This document shows, piece by piece, positions 8,480 to 16,860 of a stretch of 64,000 bases of DNA. The DNA comes from Fibrobacterota bacterium (GTDB lineage: Bacteria; Fibrobacterota; Chitinivibrionia; Chitinivibrionales; Chitinispirillaceae), in the NCBI GenBank assembly GCA_023436205.1, contig JAEZKC010000099.1, forward strand, positions 80,690 through 144,689. Direction: 5' to 3'. The first letter of the stretch is position 1; each line of letters starts with the position of its first letter. Under the pieces are notes generated by a model, which did no database searches, was not told the DNA's origin, and worked only from the letters and a program-made list of their open reading frames with translations. The position numbers and the translations under genes are program-made.

Positions 8480-9151
8480 GTGGGTCAGAAAACGAATCCG
8501 GTAGGCTTACGGCTGGGAATAACCAGGTCCTGGTTTTCTAACTGGTTCGCAAAGGAGCGTTTCGCAGATTATCTTTACGAAGATATTCTTATAAGAAACT
8601 ATCTGAAAAAGCGTCTTGAGCATGGTGGAATTAGCGCTCTTGAAATTGAGCGTACTGCCAAACGGGTGACTGTAGGCATTCACACTTCCCGTCCTGGAAT
8701 CGTGATTGGAAAGAAGGGTGAAGAGGTTGAAAGACTGAAGGGCGAGTTGCAGCATCTTACCCAGAAAGAGATCCAGATCAATATCCGGGAAGTGAAAAAG
8801 CCGGAAATGGATTCGCAGCTTGTAGCTGACAATATTGCTCGACAGATTGAAAAACGGGTTTCCTATAAGAAAGCCACAAAGAAGGCGATTTCCACCGCGA
8901 TGCGTATGGGTGCAGAGGGGATCAAAGTCATGATTTCCGGACGACTCAACGGAGCAGAAATTGCCCGAACTGAAACCTATAAAGAGGGACGTATTCCTCT
9001 TCATACCTTGCGTGCCGATATTGATTATGCAACATCGACTGCTCATACGACTTACGGATGTGTTGGTGTTAAGGTGTGGATCTGCAAGGGAGAGGTTATC
9101 GCTCGTACAGAAAAACAGGCTGGCAAAGCCGCAGAAGCTGCGCGAGCATAG
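8480..9151 (+). CDS. rpsC: 30S ribosomal protein S3
   Basis: 223-aa mRNA-entry protein. The start is GQKTNPVGLRLG (GTG start codon). A type-2 KH domain follows with the GxxG loop in RPGIVIGKKGEEVERL, and the C-terminal half has GAEGIKVMISGRLNGAEIART and the HTTYGCVGVKVWI strand. Ribosome binding site AGGAGG is 5 bases upstream. Confidence 0.97.
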   Translation: MGQKTNPVGLRLGITRSWFSNWFAKERFADYLYEDILIRNYLKKRLEHGGISALEIERTAKRVTVGIHTSRPGIVIGKKGEEVERLKGELQHLTQKEIQINIREVKKPEMDSQLVADNIARQIEKRVSYKKATKKAISTAMRMGAEGIKVMISGRLNGAEIARTETYKEGRIPLHTLRADIDYATSTAHTTYGCVGVKVWICKGEVIARTEKQAGKAAEAARA

Positions 9152-9165
9152 GAGGAAATTGAGAG

Positions 9166-9591
9166 ATGCTTTCACCGAAAAAAGTAAAATGGAGAAAAAC
9201 GCAGCGGGGCAGAATGTGCGGTATGGCCACTCGTTGCAATGAGGTATCCTTCGGAGAGTTCGGTCTTCAGGCCCTTCAGGCTGGCTGGATTGATAACCGC
9301 CAGATTGAAGCTGCCCGTATAGCCATGACTCGTTTTGTCAAGCGTGGCGGTAAGATCTGGATTCGGATTTTCCCGGACAAACCTACCACTAAGCATCCTG
9401 CCGAATCTCGTATGGGTAAGGGAAAGGGTGCACCAGAGGGATGGGTGGCGGTTGTCAGACCCGGAACTGTCATGTTCGAAATGGCCGGAGTGAAAAGTGA
9501 TATAGCCAAGGAAGCCATGAGGCTTGCTGCTCAGAAACTTCCAATTCTGGCTAGGTTTGTGGAATCAGAAACACAGGGTGTGCAATCATGA
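9166..9591 (+). CDS. rplP: 50S ribosomal protein L16
   Basis: 141-aa protein at the A-site side of the central protuberance. MLSPKKVKWRK, the AIEAARIAMTR-type helix (QIEAARIAMTRFVKRGGK) and the loop RMGKGKGAPEGWVAVV identify it. The stop overlaps the rpmC start by 4 bases (ATGA), a coupling arrangement. Confidence 0.97.
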   Translation: MLSPKKVKWRKTQRGRMCGMATRCNEVSFGEFGLQALQAGWIDNRQIEAARIAMTRFVKRGGKIWIRIFPDKPTTKHPAESRMGKGKGAPEGWVAVVRPGTVMFEMAGVKSDIAKEAMRLAAQKLPILARFVESETQGVQS

Positions 9592-9788
9592 AAGCAAAAG
9601 AGATACGGGAGCTTTCCGTTGAAGAGATTGCCAAGAAGATTGACGGCATGGAAGAAGAACTTTTTAATCTCAGATTCCAGGCTAAGATGGGTCAGCTCAG
9701 CAATCCGTTGCAGCTCCGTCTGGTTCGTCGTGATATTGCAAGGGCAAAAACAATTCTCAACGAGAAAAGCGCAACTGCACAGGCTTAA
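9588..9788 (+). CDS. rpmC: 50S ribosomal protein L29
   Basis: 66-aa helical hairpin protein beside L23 at the tunnel exit. The MKAKEIRELS start and the LFNLRFQAKMGQLSNP helix-turn are diagnostic. It overlaps rplP by ATGA and is followed by rpsQ after 19 bases. Confidence 0.95.
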   Translation: MKAKEIRELSVEEIAKKIDGMEEELFNLRFQAKMGQLSNPLQLRLVRRDIARAKTILNEKSATAQA

Positions 9789-9807
9789 TCCTTAGTGCGA
9801 GGAAAGA

Positions 9808-10065
9808 ATGGCTGAAAGAAATTTAAGAAAAGAACGTGTCGGCGTAGTGGTCAGTGACAAGATGGACAAAAGTGTTGTCGTAAGTGTTGAACGTCAGCTT
9901 ATCCATCCTATTTACGGTCGTACCATACGGCTCAAGAAGCGCTATGTCGCGCATGATGAAACGAATGACTGCAAGGTGGGGGATACAGTTAAGATTATCG
10001 AGACTCGTCCTCTTTCCAAGACAAAACGCTGGCGTATTGGCGAAGTCATTGAACGGGCAAAATAA
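9808..10065 (+). CDS. rpsQ: 30S ribosomal protein S17
   Basis: 85-aa OB-fold primary binding protein of 16S rRNA. Core motifs are GVVVSDKMDKSVVVSVER, the HPIYGR-type loop and VGDTVKIIETRPLSKTKRW. Last gene of the S10-type group; the 56-base gap to rplN is long for this operon and A-rich, but no hairpin stands out. Confidence 0.96.
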   Translation: MAERNLRKERVGVVVSDKMDKSVVVSVERQLIHPIYGRTIRLKKRYVAHDETNDCKVGDTVKIIETRPLSKTKRWRIGEVIERAK

Positions 10066-10121
10066 AAAGTCGTTTGGCATTTTTTGACAGACGACCGAAT
10101 TCAGTAAGCTGAGGAACAAAA

Positions 10122-10490
10122 ATGATACAGGTAGAGACAAAACTGAACGTGGCCGACAATTCCGGCGCAAAGAAGGTGCAGTGCATTAGAATTCTGGGCG
10201 GAACTCGTCGGCGTTATGCACGCGTGGGGGATGTCATAGTTGTAGCTGTCAAAGATGCCATTCCAAACGGAGCGGTGAAGAAGGGTGCTGTAGCCAAGGC
10301 GGTGATTGTCAGAACTGCCAAGGAATACGGACGCAAGGATGGTACATATATCCGTTTCAGCGATAATGCAGCGGTGATTATCAATGAAACTGGAGAACCC
10401 AAGGGGACACGAATCTTCGGTCCTGTGGCTCGAGAACTGCGCGAAAAGAAATTCATGCGTATCGTGTCGCTTGCACCTGAAGTACTATAA
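10122..10490 (+). CDS. rplN: 50S ribosomal protein L14
   Basis: 122-aa subunit-interface protein. MIQVETKLNVADNSGAKK, the GxxRRYARVGDVIVVAVKDA region and the GTRIFGPVARELREKKFMRI end are all conserved. It begins the spc group; rplX follows after 19 bases. Confidence 0.97.
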   Translation: MIQVETKLNVADNSGAKKVQCIRILGGTRRRYARVGDVIVVAVKDAIPNGAVKKGAVAKAVIVRTAKEYGRKDGTYIRFSDNAAVIINETGEPKGTRIFGPVARELREKKFMRIVSLAPEVL

Positions 10491-10509
10491 GGTACAGGGA
10501 GAAGACGCT

Positions 10510-10827
10510 ATGTCGTTAGGATTACGCAAAAATGATGTTGTTCAGGTCATGACTGGTGAGTACAAGGGGAAAACCGGCCGGATCATCAGGGTAATTCCTG
10601 AAAAGAACAGAGCTATCGTGGAAGGTATCAATATTGTAAAACGTCACACAAAACCGAGTCCTAAAAACCAGCAGGGCGGTATCATGGAGAAGGAAGCTTC
10701 CATTCACATCTCCAATCTGATGCTTAAGTGCCCCAAAACTGGCAAGCCTACTCGGCTGGGTGTAAAGGTTTTGGAAAATGGCGAACGGGTAAGATTCTCA
10801 AAAAAGGCTAAGGAGTCGATAGAGTGA
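10510..10827 (+). CDS. rplX: 50S ribosomal protein L24
   Basis: 105-aa KOW-domain assembly initiator. The KOW motif is VVQVMTGEYKGKTGRIIRV, followed by EGINIVKRHTKPS and QGGIMEKEASIHISNL. ATG at 10510 (start of MSLGLRKNDVV) follows CAGGGAGAA; a longer in-frame opening back to 10384 overlaps rplN and is rejected. Its stop overlaps the rplE start. Confidence 0.96.
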   Translation: MSLGLRKNDVVQVMTGEYKGKTGRIIRVIPEKNRAIVEGINIVKRHTKPSPKNQQGGIMEKEASIHISNLMLKCPKTGKPTRLGVKVLENGERVRFSKKAKESIE

Positions 10828-11384
10828 GTACCGGAAACAAGCAGAAGCCCAGAATGAGAGTAAAGTACGATGGTCAGGTCGTGCCTGCACTCGTCAAAAG
10901 GTTCGGCTATAAGAATGTCAACGAAGTGCCGCGCCTGGAGAAAATTGTTATCAACATGGGTGTGGGTGATGCCGTATCCGACGCCAAGCTTATCGATGAG
11001 GCGGTTGCCTGCCTCAGGGATATCAGCGGTCAGAAACCGGTGGTAACCAGGGCGAAAAAGGCCATATCCAATTTCAAACTTCGTGAAAATATGCCTATCG
11101 GTGCCAAGGTTACTCTCAGAGGCGCTCGCATGTGGGAGTTTTTCGACAGGTTGGTGGCCATTACCATTCCGCGTATTCGCGATTTCAGAGGTCTTCCCCG
11201 GAAATCATTCGACGGGCACGGTAATTATACAATGGGTATAAAGGAACAGATAGTTTTTCTGGAAATTGACAGAGATAAGGTCTCCAAGATTTCCGGCATG
11301 GATATCTGTATTGCCACCACAGCCAAGACAAACGAAGAGGGTTTTGGTTTGCTTGAAGAACTCGGAATGCCGTTCCGTAAATAA
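10824..11384 (+). CDS. rplE: 50S ribosomal protein L5
   Basis: 186-aa 5S rRNA-binding protein of the central protuberance. NEVPRLEKIVINMGVGDA, the basic KPVVTRAKKAISNFKLRE segment and the RGLPRKSFDGHGNYTMGIKE loop are conserved. The GTG start lies inside the last codons of rplX (GTGA overlap), suggesting coupled translation. Confidence 0.97.
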   Translation: MSTGNKQKPRMRVKYDGQVVPALVKRFGYKNVNEVPRLEKIVINMGVGDAVSDAKLIDEAVACLRDISGQKPVVTRAKKAISNFKLRENMPIGAKVTLRGARMWEFFDRLVAITIPRIRDFRGLPRKSFDGHGNYTMGIKEQIVFLEIDRDKVSKISGMDICIATTAKTNEEGFGLLEELGMPFRK

Positions 11385-11400
11385 TAACAGGGGGATCTAA

Positions 11401-11586
11401 GTGGCTCGTAAAGCTCTTATTGAGAAGAATAGAAAAAAACCAAAGTTTTCTACCCGTGCATACACCAGGTGCAGACGCTGCGGAAGGGCACGCGCTTTTT
11501 ACCGTGACTTCGGCCTGTGTCGTCTTTGCTTCAGAGAAATGGCTCTGAGAGGTGAAATTCCAGGTGTGGTGAAAGCCAGCTGGTAG
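11401..11586 (+). CDS. rpsN: 30S ribosomal protein S14, zinc-binding type
   Basis: 61-aa short form of S14 with the zinc ribbon CRRCGRARAFYRDFGLCRLC (CxxC-x12-CxxC). The length and cysteines mark the zinc-containing (type Z) form, not the 100-aa zinc-free paralogue. GTG start, with GGGGG at 11391-11395 as ribosome binding site. Confidence 0.96.
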   Translation: MARKALIEKNRKKPKFSTRAYTRCRRCGRARAFYRDFGLCRLCFREMALRGEIPGVVKASW

Positions 11587-11623
11587 CGAAAAACTTAAAA
11601 TTACAGTATAAGGGGTTCAAGGG

Positions 11624-12019
11624 ATGTTAACAGATCAGATTGCCGACATGTTCAACAGGATTCGTAACGCTGTTCAGGCGAAGAAGCGTACGGTTGACAT
11701 TCCAGCTAACAAGCTGAAGAAGGAAATCACACGCATTCTGTTTGAAAATCATTTCATCAGCAAGTATGCATTTGTGGAAGATGAAAAGCAGGGTACCATA
11801 AAGATCCTGCTCAAGTACGATGAACAGATGCGGAATTCGATTCAGGGTCTGAAGAGAGTTTCCACTCCCGGAAGAAAAAAGTATGCCGGGTCACAGGGTA
11901 TCCCTAAAGTGCTTAATGGCATGGGCATAGCCATCGTGACCACATCCAAGGGAGTTATGACCGACATCGATTGTCGTAAGCTGAATGTGGGCGGTGAAGT
12001 AATCGGTCTTGTCTGGTAA
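11624..12019 (+). CDS. rpsH: 30S ribosomal protein S8
   Basis: 131-aa 16S rRNA central-domain binder. The start DQIADMFNRIRNAVQAKK, the STPGRKKYAG segment and the C-terminal GIAIVTTSKGVMTD with GGEVIGLVW are family hallmarks. In E. coli S8 is the translational repressor of the spc operon. Position after rpsN is standard. Confidence 0.97.
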   Translation: MLTDQIADMFNRIRNAVQAKKRTVDIPANKLKKEITRILFENHFISKYAFVEDEKQGTIKILLKYDEQMRNSIQGLKRVSTPGRKKYAGSQGIPKVLNGMGIAIVTTSKGVMTDIDCRKLNVGGEVIGLVW

Positions 12020-12077
12020 TCAGGTTAGAGACGTCGCAATTAAAAGCGTGAAAACAATTATAAAGAGGAGTTGAGAC

Positions 12078-12617
12078 TTGTCTCGCATAGGAAAACTACC
12101 GGTAAAAATTCCCAGCGGTGTCCAGGTCAAGATTGACGGACAGCGTGTTGAGGTTAAGGGAGCTAAAGGGACTTTGAGCCGGGAAATCCCCAGTGAACTC
12201 AAGGTTGAGGTCAAGGAGAATGCCGTATTTGTTACTACGGCTATTGAAGCCGATAATACAAAGGCTTTGTGGGGACTTTTCCGCGTTCTTATCGATAACA
12301 TGGTGGTGGGTGTTAGCAGCGGTTACAAAAAAGAGCTTGAGATTGTGGGTGTGGGCTACAAGGCTGAGCTCAAGGGCAAAGATCTCAATATTGCTGCCGG
12401 ACTGTCAAATACTGTGCTTTTTAAAGCGCGTCCCGGTTTAGATTACAAGACAGAAGGCCCGACCAAGATTGTCATTGAGGGAATAGATAAAGAGAAAGTC
12501 GGACAAGCAGCTGCAGATATCCGTAGAATCCGTCCGCCTGAACCTTACAAAGGCAAGGGAATCAGGTATTTGGGTGAGCATATCCGCAGAAAAGCCGGTA
12601 AGACAGCCGGTAAATGA
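12078..12617 (+). CDS. rplF: 50S ribosomal protein L6
   Basis: 179-aa protein near the sarcin-ricin loop, built from two similar domains. SRIGKLPVKIPSGV opens it; GVGYKAELKGKDL and the C-terminal RIRPPEPYKGKGIRYLGE are diagnostic. The start codon is TTG at 12078; AAGAGGAG lies at 12063-12070, and no alternative ATG precedes the conserved SRIGK. Confidence 0.96.
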   Translation: MSRIGKLPVKIPSGVQVKIDGQRVEVKGAKGTLSREIPSELKVEVKENAVFVTTAIEADNTKALWGLFRVLIDNMVVGVSSGYKKELEIVGVGYKAELKGKDLNIAAGLSNTVLFKARPGLDYKTEGPTKIVIEGIDKEKVGQAAADIRRIRPPEPYKGKGIRYLGEHIRRKAGKTAGK

Positions 12618-12641
12618 TAGGCACTGAGGGAGTTTTATAAA

Positions 12642-13019
12642 ATGAATAGCGCAAAGCGGAGAAGTTTGGAGAGAGCACGTCGTGCAGCACGGGTTCGCAA
12701 GACCATTTCCGGTACTGCAGAACGTCCTCGTCTGTGTGTTAGACGCAGTATAAATCATATCTATGCACAGCTTATCGATGATGTCAGCGGAACAACGGTC
12801 GCTTATGCCGGAAGCCTGGGGAAGCAGTTTTCCGACAGGGTTGCGGGAAAGAGTGATCTTACCAAAACAGACGTTTCCAAGGTTGTGGGTGAGATGATTG
12901 CGGAAATGGCTGTTCAGAAGGGTGTTTCGGCTGTGGTGTTTGACAGAAAAGGGTATCTCTACCATGGGCGGGTGAAGGCCCTGGCTGAGGCGGCACGTAG
13001 CAAAGGGCTAGTTTTTTGA
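12642..13019 (+). CDS. rplR: 50S ribosomal protein L18
   Basis: 125-aa 5S rRNA-binding protein. RARRAARVRKTISGTAERPRL is the basic N-terminal rRNA-binding segment (quoted in part: GTAERPRLCVRRS), and the fold ends with VVFDRKGYLYHGRVKALA and AARSKGLVF. Standard position between rplF and rpsE. Confidence 0.96.
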   Translation: MNSAKRRSLERARRAARVRKTISGTAERPRLCVRRSINHIYAQLIDDVSGTTVAYAGSLGKQFSDRVAGKSDLTKTDVSKVVGEMIAEMAVQKGVSAVVFDRKGYLYHGRVKALAEAARSKGLVF

Positions 13020-13043
13020 GGATGGTGGAAAGGGGTTGTTCCT

Positions 13044-13541
13044 TTGAACAGTGAAGAGATAATCACAGGCGGCGCAGAGTCGCAGTTGACAGACAGGTTG
13101 GTGGCTGTAAGCCGCGTTGCTAAGGTAGTTAAAGGCGGACGCAGATTCGGTTTTAATGCTTTAGTGGCGGTTGGTGACGGCAACGGTACAATCGGTATCG
13201 GCATGGGGAAAGCTAACGATGTTACTGAAGCTATCCGCAAAGCTGTCGAGAGTGCCAAGAAAAATCTGGTGAAGGTGAGTTTGGTTGAGGGAACGATTCC
13301 TCATGAAGTTATCGGGCACTTCGGAGCGGGAAGAATCATTCTCAAACCTGCCGCTCCCGGTACAGGTGTTATAGCTGGTGGTCCTGCCCGTGCGGTTCTT
13401 GAACTTGCGGGAGTCCATAATATCCTTACCAAGTGTTTGGGAACAACAAACGCTCACAATGTGGTAAAGGCTACGCTTGATGGGCTCAAGCAGCTTAAGA
13501 CAAGGGAACAGATCAAATCGCTGCGCCAGGTCGCGGCTTGA
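13044..13541 (+). CDS. rpsE: 30S ribosomal protein S5
   Basis: 165-aa decoding-fidelity protein. The N-terminal dsRBD-like domain has LVAVSRVAKVVKGGRRFGF; the C-terminal domain has PHEVIGHFGAGRIILKPA and GTGVIAGGPARAVLELAG. TTG start at 13044 is preceded by GGAAAGGGG at 13027-13035. A further in-frame TTG at the stop codon was judged part of the rpmD leader. Confidence 0.96.
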   Translation: MNSEEIITGGAESQLTDRLVAVSRVAKVVKGGRRFGFNALVAVGDGNGTIGIGMGKANDVTEAIRKAVESAKKNLVKVSLVEGTIPHEVIGHFGAGRIILKPAAPGTGVIAGGPARAVLELAGVHNILTKCLGTTNAHNVVKATLDGLKQLKTREQIKSLRQVAA

Positions 13542-13558
13542 GAGCGGGAGTAAGCACA

Positions 13559-13741
13559 ATGAGCAACAAGATAAAGATCACCCAGGTCAGAAGCACTATC
13601 GGAAGACTTCAGAATCAGAAGGATACGATTAAGGCACTGGGTATTTGCAAAATGAACAAGTCTGTAATCCACGATGACAACGCGATTATCCGTGGCATGG
13701 TGGAGAAGGTAAAACATCTGGTCAAGGTCGAAGAGGCTTAA
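13559..13741 (+). CDS. rpmD: 50S ribosomal protein L30
   Basis: 60-aa protein, typical length for the short bacterial form. KITQVRSTIGRLQNQKDTIK and GLGICKMNKSV-like sequence (ALGICKMNKSVIHDD) define it. The ATG at 13559 follows GCGGGAG (13544-13550); the in-frame TTG at 13538 that overlaps rpsE lacks a binding site, so the ATG is chosen. Confidence 0.94.
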   Translation: MSNKIKITQVRSTIGRLQNQKDTIKALGICKMNKSVIHDDNAIIRGMVEKVKHLVKVEEA

Positions 13742-13753
13742 ACGGAGAACACA

Positions 13754-14200
13754 ATGTTAAAACTCAATACTTTAAAACCTGCTGCCGGATCTCGTAAGAC
13801 TACAAAGAGACTGGGTCGTGGTACAGCCAGTGGTCAGGGCAAAACTGCTGGTCACGGAAGTAACGGCGACAAATCACGCAGTGGTTCTTATCAGAAATTT
13901 TACTTTGAGGGTGGACAAACTCCGCTTACACGCAGAATCCCCAAGATGGGTTTTCACAGTCCGTTCAAGACTGAATATCAGATCGTCAATGTGGGGGATC
14001 TGGAGAAAGCTGAAATCGAAGATAAAGAAATAAATGCAGAGGTCCTTCGTAAACTCGGTCTGATTCATGAAGTGGACAGCCCTGTAAAAATTTTGGGCAA
14101 TGGTGAACTTAGTAAAGCCCTTGTATTCAAGGTAAATGCATTTTCTAAAACCGCCAAAGAAAAAATCGAAAAGGCAAATGGGAAAGCAGAGGTAATCTGA
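13754..14200 (+). CDS. rplO: 50S ribosomal protein L15
   Basis: 148-aa late-assembly protein. The glycine- and basic-rich N-terminal arm (TTKRLGRGTASGQGKTAGHG) and the GFEGGQTPL-type motif (YFEGGQTPLTRRIPKMGF) are conserved. It ends 1 base before secY, the classic neighbour. Confidence 0.96.
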   Translation: MLKLNTLKPAAGSRKTTKRLGRGTASGQGKTAGHGSNGDKSRSGSYQKFYFEGGQTPLTRRIPKMGFHSPFKTEYQIVNVGDLEKAEIEDKEINAEVLRKLGLIHEVDSPVKILGNGELSKALVFKVNAFSKTAKEKIEKANGKAEVI

Positions 14201-14201
14201 A

Positions 14202-15518
14202 GTGCTTGAGACTTTTCGTAATATTTTCAGGATTCCCGAGCTGAGAAAACGCATCATCTTTACACTGGTGATTGTTTTCATTTACAGACTTGGTGGACAT
14301 GTCCCCACTCCGGGTGTTAACACCGAGGTGCTAAGAGAATTTTTTGCCCGCAATCAGGAGGGGCTGTTTGGCCTCTACGACATGTTTGTGGGTGGAAGTT
14401 TCCGACGGTTCACCGTGTTTGCGCTTGGAATTATGCCCTACATTACTGCATCCATCATTATTCAGTTGATGGGTACGGTTTTTCCCTACTTTCACAAGCT
14501 TCAGAGGGAAGGAGCTGAAGGGCGTAAGAAGATTACCCAGTACACCAGATATGGTACTGTTCTCATCGGGTTAGTTCAGGCCATCGGGATTGGAATTTTC
14601 ATCTCAAATGTTCAGCAGGACGGTATCTCTGCAGTGCTTCCAAACATGAGAGGCTTTCTATTCATGTTCACCACTGCTGTATCCCTGACAACGGGAACCG
14701 TACTGATAATGTGGCTGGGTGAGCAGATTACCAGTCGAGGAATCGGAAACGGAATTTCGCTAATCATTTTTATAGGTATCGTTGCTGAACTTCCGGGATC
14801 GGTTGCGGCTCAGATTACTCAAATCATGAGTGACAGCAGTCAGGTAATTATATCACTTCTGATTCTGGCGATTGTTCTGGCTATGACGGTGTTTATTGTA
14901 ATCATGACTCAGGCAATGAGAAGAATACCTATTCAGACGCCCAAAAAAGTGGTCGGCACCAAGATGTATGCAGGGCAGAACACGGTACTTCCCTTGAGGC
15001 TTAACATGGCTGGAGTTATACCAATCATTTTTGCTTCTTCCATCATGACATTTCCGGGAATGATCAAGAATTTTCTCCCTGAATCCACTGCTCTGGAAGA
15101 GGTGTTCAGATATTTTCAGCCTGGTGGAATTCTTTATTCATTCATCTACGCGATATTAATTATATTCTTTACCTATTTTTACACGGCAATTGTTTTTAAT
15201 CCTATTGACATAGCCGATAATCTGAAGCGTCAGGGTGGATTTATTCCGGGAATCAGACCAGGGAAGAAGACCGCCGAGTTTCTTGAAAATGTGTTAACTC
15301 GGATTACTTTGCCCGGATCGGTTTTTCTGGCCATAATTGCTGTGGTACCTTTGATGTTGATGCAGGGGCTTGGGGCAAGTTTTTATTTCGGAGGTACCAG
15401 TATACTTATCGTAGTAGGTGTGGCACTGGATACTCTTCAGCAACTCGAATCTCATCTGCAGATGCGCAACTATGATGGATTTATGAAAAAGGGACGTCTG
15501 CGCGGAAGGAGATACTAA
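14202..15518 (+). CDS. secY: Preprotein translocase subunit SecY
   Basis: 438-aa channel subunit of the SecYEG translocon in the inner membrane. About ten transmembrane helices are visible. The plug and early helix region is GGHVPTPGVNTEVL; other conserved parts are FALGIMPYITASIIIQLMG, QLQREGAEGRKKI (here KLQREGAEGRKKI), NGISLIIFIGI and the cytoplasmic C5-C6 loops with RRIPIQTPKK and KRQGGFIPGIRPG. Starts with GTG at 14202, 1 base behind rplO. adk and map, which often follow secY, are missing; infA is next. Confidence 0.97.
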   Translation: MLETFRNIFRIPELRKRIIFTLVIVFIYRLGGHVPTPGVNTEVLREFFARNQEGLFGLYDMFVGGSFRRFTVFALGIMPYITASIIIQLMGTVFPYFHKLQREGAEGRKKITQYTRYGTVLIGLVQAIGIGIFISNVQQDGISAVLPNMRGFLFMFTTAVSLTTGTVLIMWLGEQITSRGIGNGISLIIFIGIVAELPGSVAAQITQIMSDSSQVIISLLILAIVLAMTVFIVIMTQAMRRIPIQTPKKVVGTKMYAGQNTVLPLRLNMAGVIPIIFASSIMTFPGMIKNFLPESTALEEVFRYFQPGGILYSFIYAILIIFFTYFYTAIVFNPIDIADNLKRQGGFIPGIRPGKKTAEFLENVLTRITLPGSVFLAIIAVVPLMLMQGLGASFYFGGTSILIVVGVALDTLQQLESHLQMRNYDGFMKKGRLRGRRY

Positions 15519-15541
15519 TCTCTGCCGGACAGAGAGTGAAT

Positions 15542-15760
15542 ATGGCGAAAAATGATTCTATACAGGTCGAGGGCACGGTTACTGAGACATTACCCAATGC
15601 CTCTTTCAAAGTGCAGCTTGAAGGAAAGCATGAAATTCTGGCACATATTTCGGGTAAAATGCGGATGAACTACATACGTATTCTACCCGGAGACAGAGTG
15701 TTGGTGGAACTGTCGCCATATGATCTGACTCGTGGAAGAATAGTTTACAGATATAAGTGA
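15542..15760 (+). CDS. infA: Translation initiation factor IF-1
   Basis: 72-aa OB-fold factor that occupies the A site during initiation. MAKNDSIQVEGTV, then LPNASFKVQLEGKHEILAHI, SGKMRMNYIRILPGDRV and SPYDLTRGRIVYRYK cover the whole fold. ATG at 15542 gives the E. coli length; a GTG two codons earlier (15536) is a possible alternative start. It sits directly after secY. Confidence 0.96.
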   Translation: MAKNDSIQVEGTVTETLPNASFKVQLEGKHEILAHISGKMRMNYIRILPGDRVLVELSPYDLTRGRIVYRYK

Positions 15761-15776
15761 TTCAAGGAGAAGAACT

Positions 15777-15893
15777 TTGAAAGTCAGGGCTTCAGTAAAA
15801 ACTATGTGCAAAGATTGTAAGGTGATTCGCCGCAAGGGAGTGGTGAGGGTCATCTGCGCAAAGAATCCCAAGCACAAGCAGCGGCAGGGTTGA
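15777..15893 (+). CDS. rpmJ: 50S ribosomal protein L36, zinc-binding type
   Basis: 38-aa protein read as MKVRASVKTMCKDCKVIRRK and then GVVRVICAKNPKHKQRQG. Zinc ligands C11, C14, C27 and H33 are present, so this is the C+ form. The start codon is TTG at 15777, preceded by AAGGAGAAG. Position between infA and rpsM is standard. Short and TTG-started, it is easily missed by gene callers. Confidence 0.95.
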   Translation: MKVRASVKTMCKDCKVIRRKGVVRVICAKNPKHKQRQG

Positions 15894-15964
15894 TCTGCCA
15901 ACAGCGGAACAATGTGTACACTTCAGAAATCAATTGACAACTCTTATATAGAGGGGGATTAACA

Positions 15965-16345
15965 GTGGCTCGTGTAGCAGGAGTCGACATTCCAAACAAT
16001 AAGCGCAGTGTAATAGCGCTTACCTATATATTCGGGATCGGCAGCACTTCCGCTTCTGAAATTCTGGCTAAGGCCGGAATTGAAGAAGATAAGAAGGTAA
16101 AGGATCTATCCGAGGATGAGCTGGACCGTATTCGCCGAATTATTGACGGAGGATATCAGACGGAAGGTAACCTTCGGTCTGCCATCAGAATGAACATCAA
16201 GCGTCTGATGGATATCGGTTGTTATCGTGGACTGCGTCATCGTAAGAGTCTTCCCTGTCGTGGACAGCGTACTCGTACAAACAGTCGCACTCGTAAGGGA
16301 CCTCGCAAGACAATCGCTGGAAAGAAGAAGGCGCCCGCTAAATAA
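15965..16345 (+). CDS. rpsM: 30S ribosomal protein S13
   Basis: 126-aa head protein contacting P-site tRNA. ARVAGVDIPNNKR start, helix-two-turn-helix region, and the basic tail GLRHRKSLPCRGQRTRTNSR then GPRKTIAGKKKA. GTG start at 15965, after GAGGGGG (15951-15957). First gene of the alpha operon proper. Confidence 0.97.
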   Translation: MARVAGVDIPNNKRSVIALTYIFGIGSTSASEILAKAGIEEDKKVKDLSEDELDRIRRIIDGGYQTEGNLRSAIRMNIKRLMDIGCYRGLRHRKSLPCRGQRTRTNSRTRKGPRKTIAGKKKAPAK

Positions 16346-16388
16346 TCGCAGGGCTTAATAATTTTTAAGACGGAGAGGTATTCGCAAG

Positions 16389-16784
16389 ATGAATAAGGAA
16401 GCATCCGGAAGTGCAACCAAAAAAGCCAAGAAAAAGGCTTCAGCCGAAGGGGTTGCTCACGTTCGTGCCACCTTCAATAACACGATTATAAACGTGACTG
16501 ATTCCAAGGGCAATGTGGTTGCCTGGAACACACCCGGAAAATCCGGTTTCAAAGGATCACGGAAAAGCACGCCGTTTGCCGCCGGAATCGCTGCTGAAGT
16601 AGTGGGCAAGGCAGCATACGATGCGGGAGTGCGCAAAGTGGAAGTGCATCTCCGTGGGGCTGGAAATGGTCGCGAGAGTGCGATTCGTTCTTTGGCTGCT
16701 GCAGGTCTCAAGATTACGGCAATTAAGGATTTCACGGCTGTCCCTCATAATGGGTGCCGTCCTCCTAAGAAACGCAGAGTTTGA
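16389..16784 (+). CDS. rpsK: 30S ribosomal protein S11
   Basis: 131-aa platform protein near the mRNA exit. After a lysine-rich N-terminal stretch, the body shows HVRATFNNTIINVTDSKGNV, GKSGFKGSRKSTPFAA, the GAGNGRESAIR loop and the end PHNGCRPPKKRRV. Standard neighbour of rpsM and rpsD. The 76 bases before rpsD include TAAGACTGGCACGATT, without a convincing hairpin. Confidence 0.97.
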   Translation: MNKEASGSATKKAKKKASAEGVAHVRATFNNTIINVTDSKGNVVAWNTPGKSGFKGSRKSTPFAAGIAAEVVGKAAYDAGVRKVEVHLRGAGNGRESAIRSLAAAGLKITAIKDFTAVPHNGCRPPKKRRV

Positions 16785-16860
16785 GATTACACCTACTTAC
16801 AAGTACATTTGTTAAGACTGGCACGATTTTTATAAAGTCGTACGAATAGAGGAGAACACA

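Noticed and set aside
15934..15950. TTGACA followed by TATATA before rpsM
   Set aside because: Only 8 bases separate the boxes, far below the usual 16-18, so not a standard promoter.
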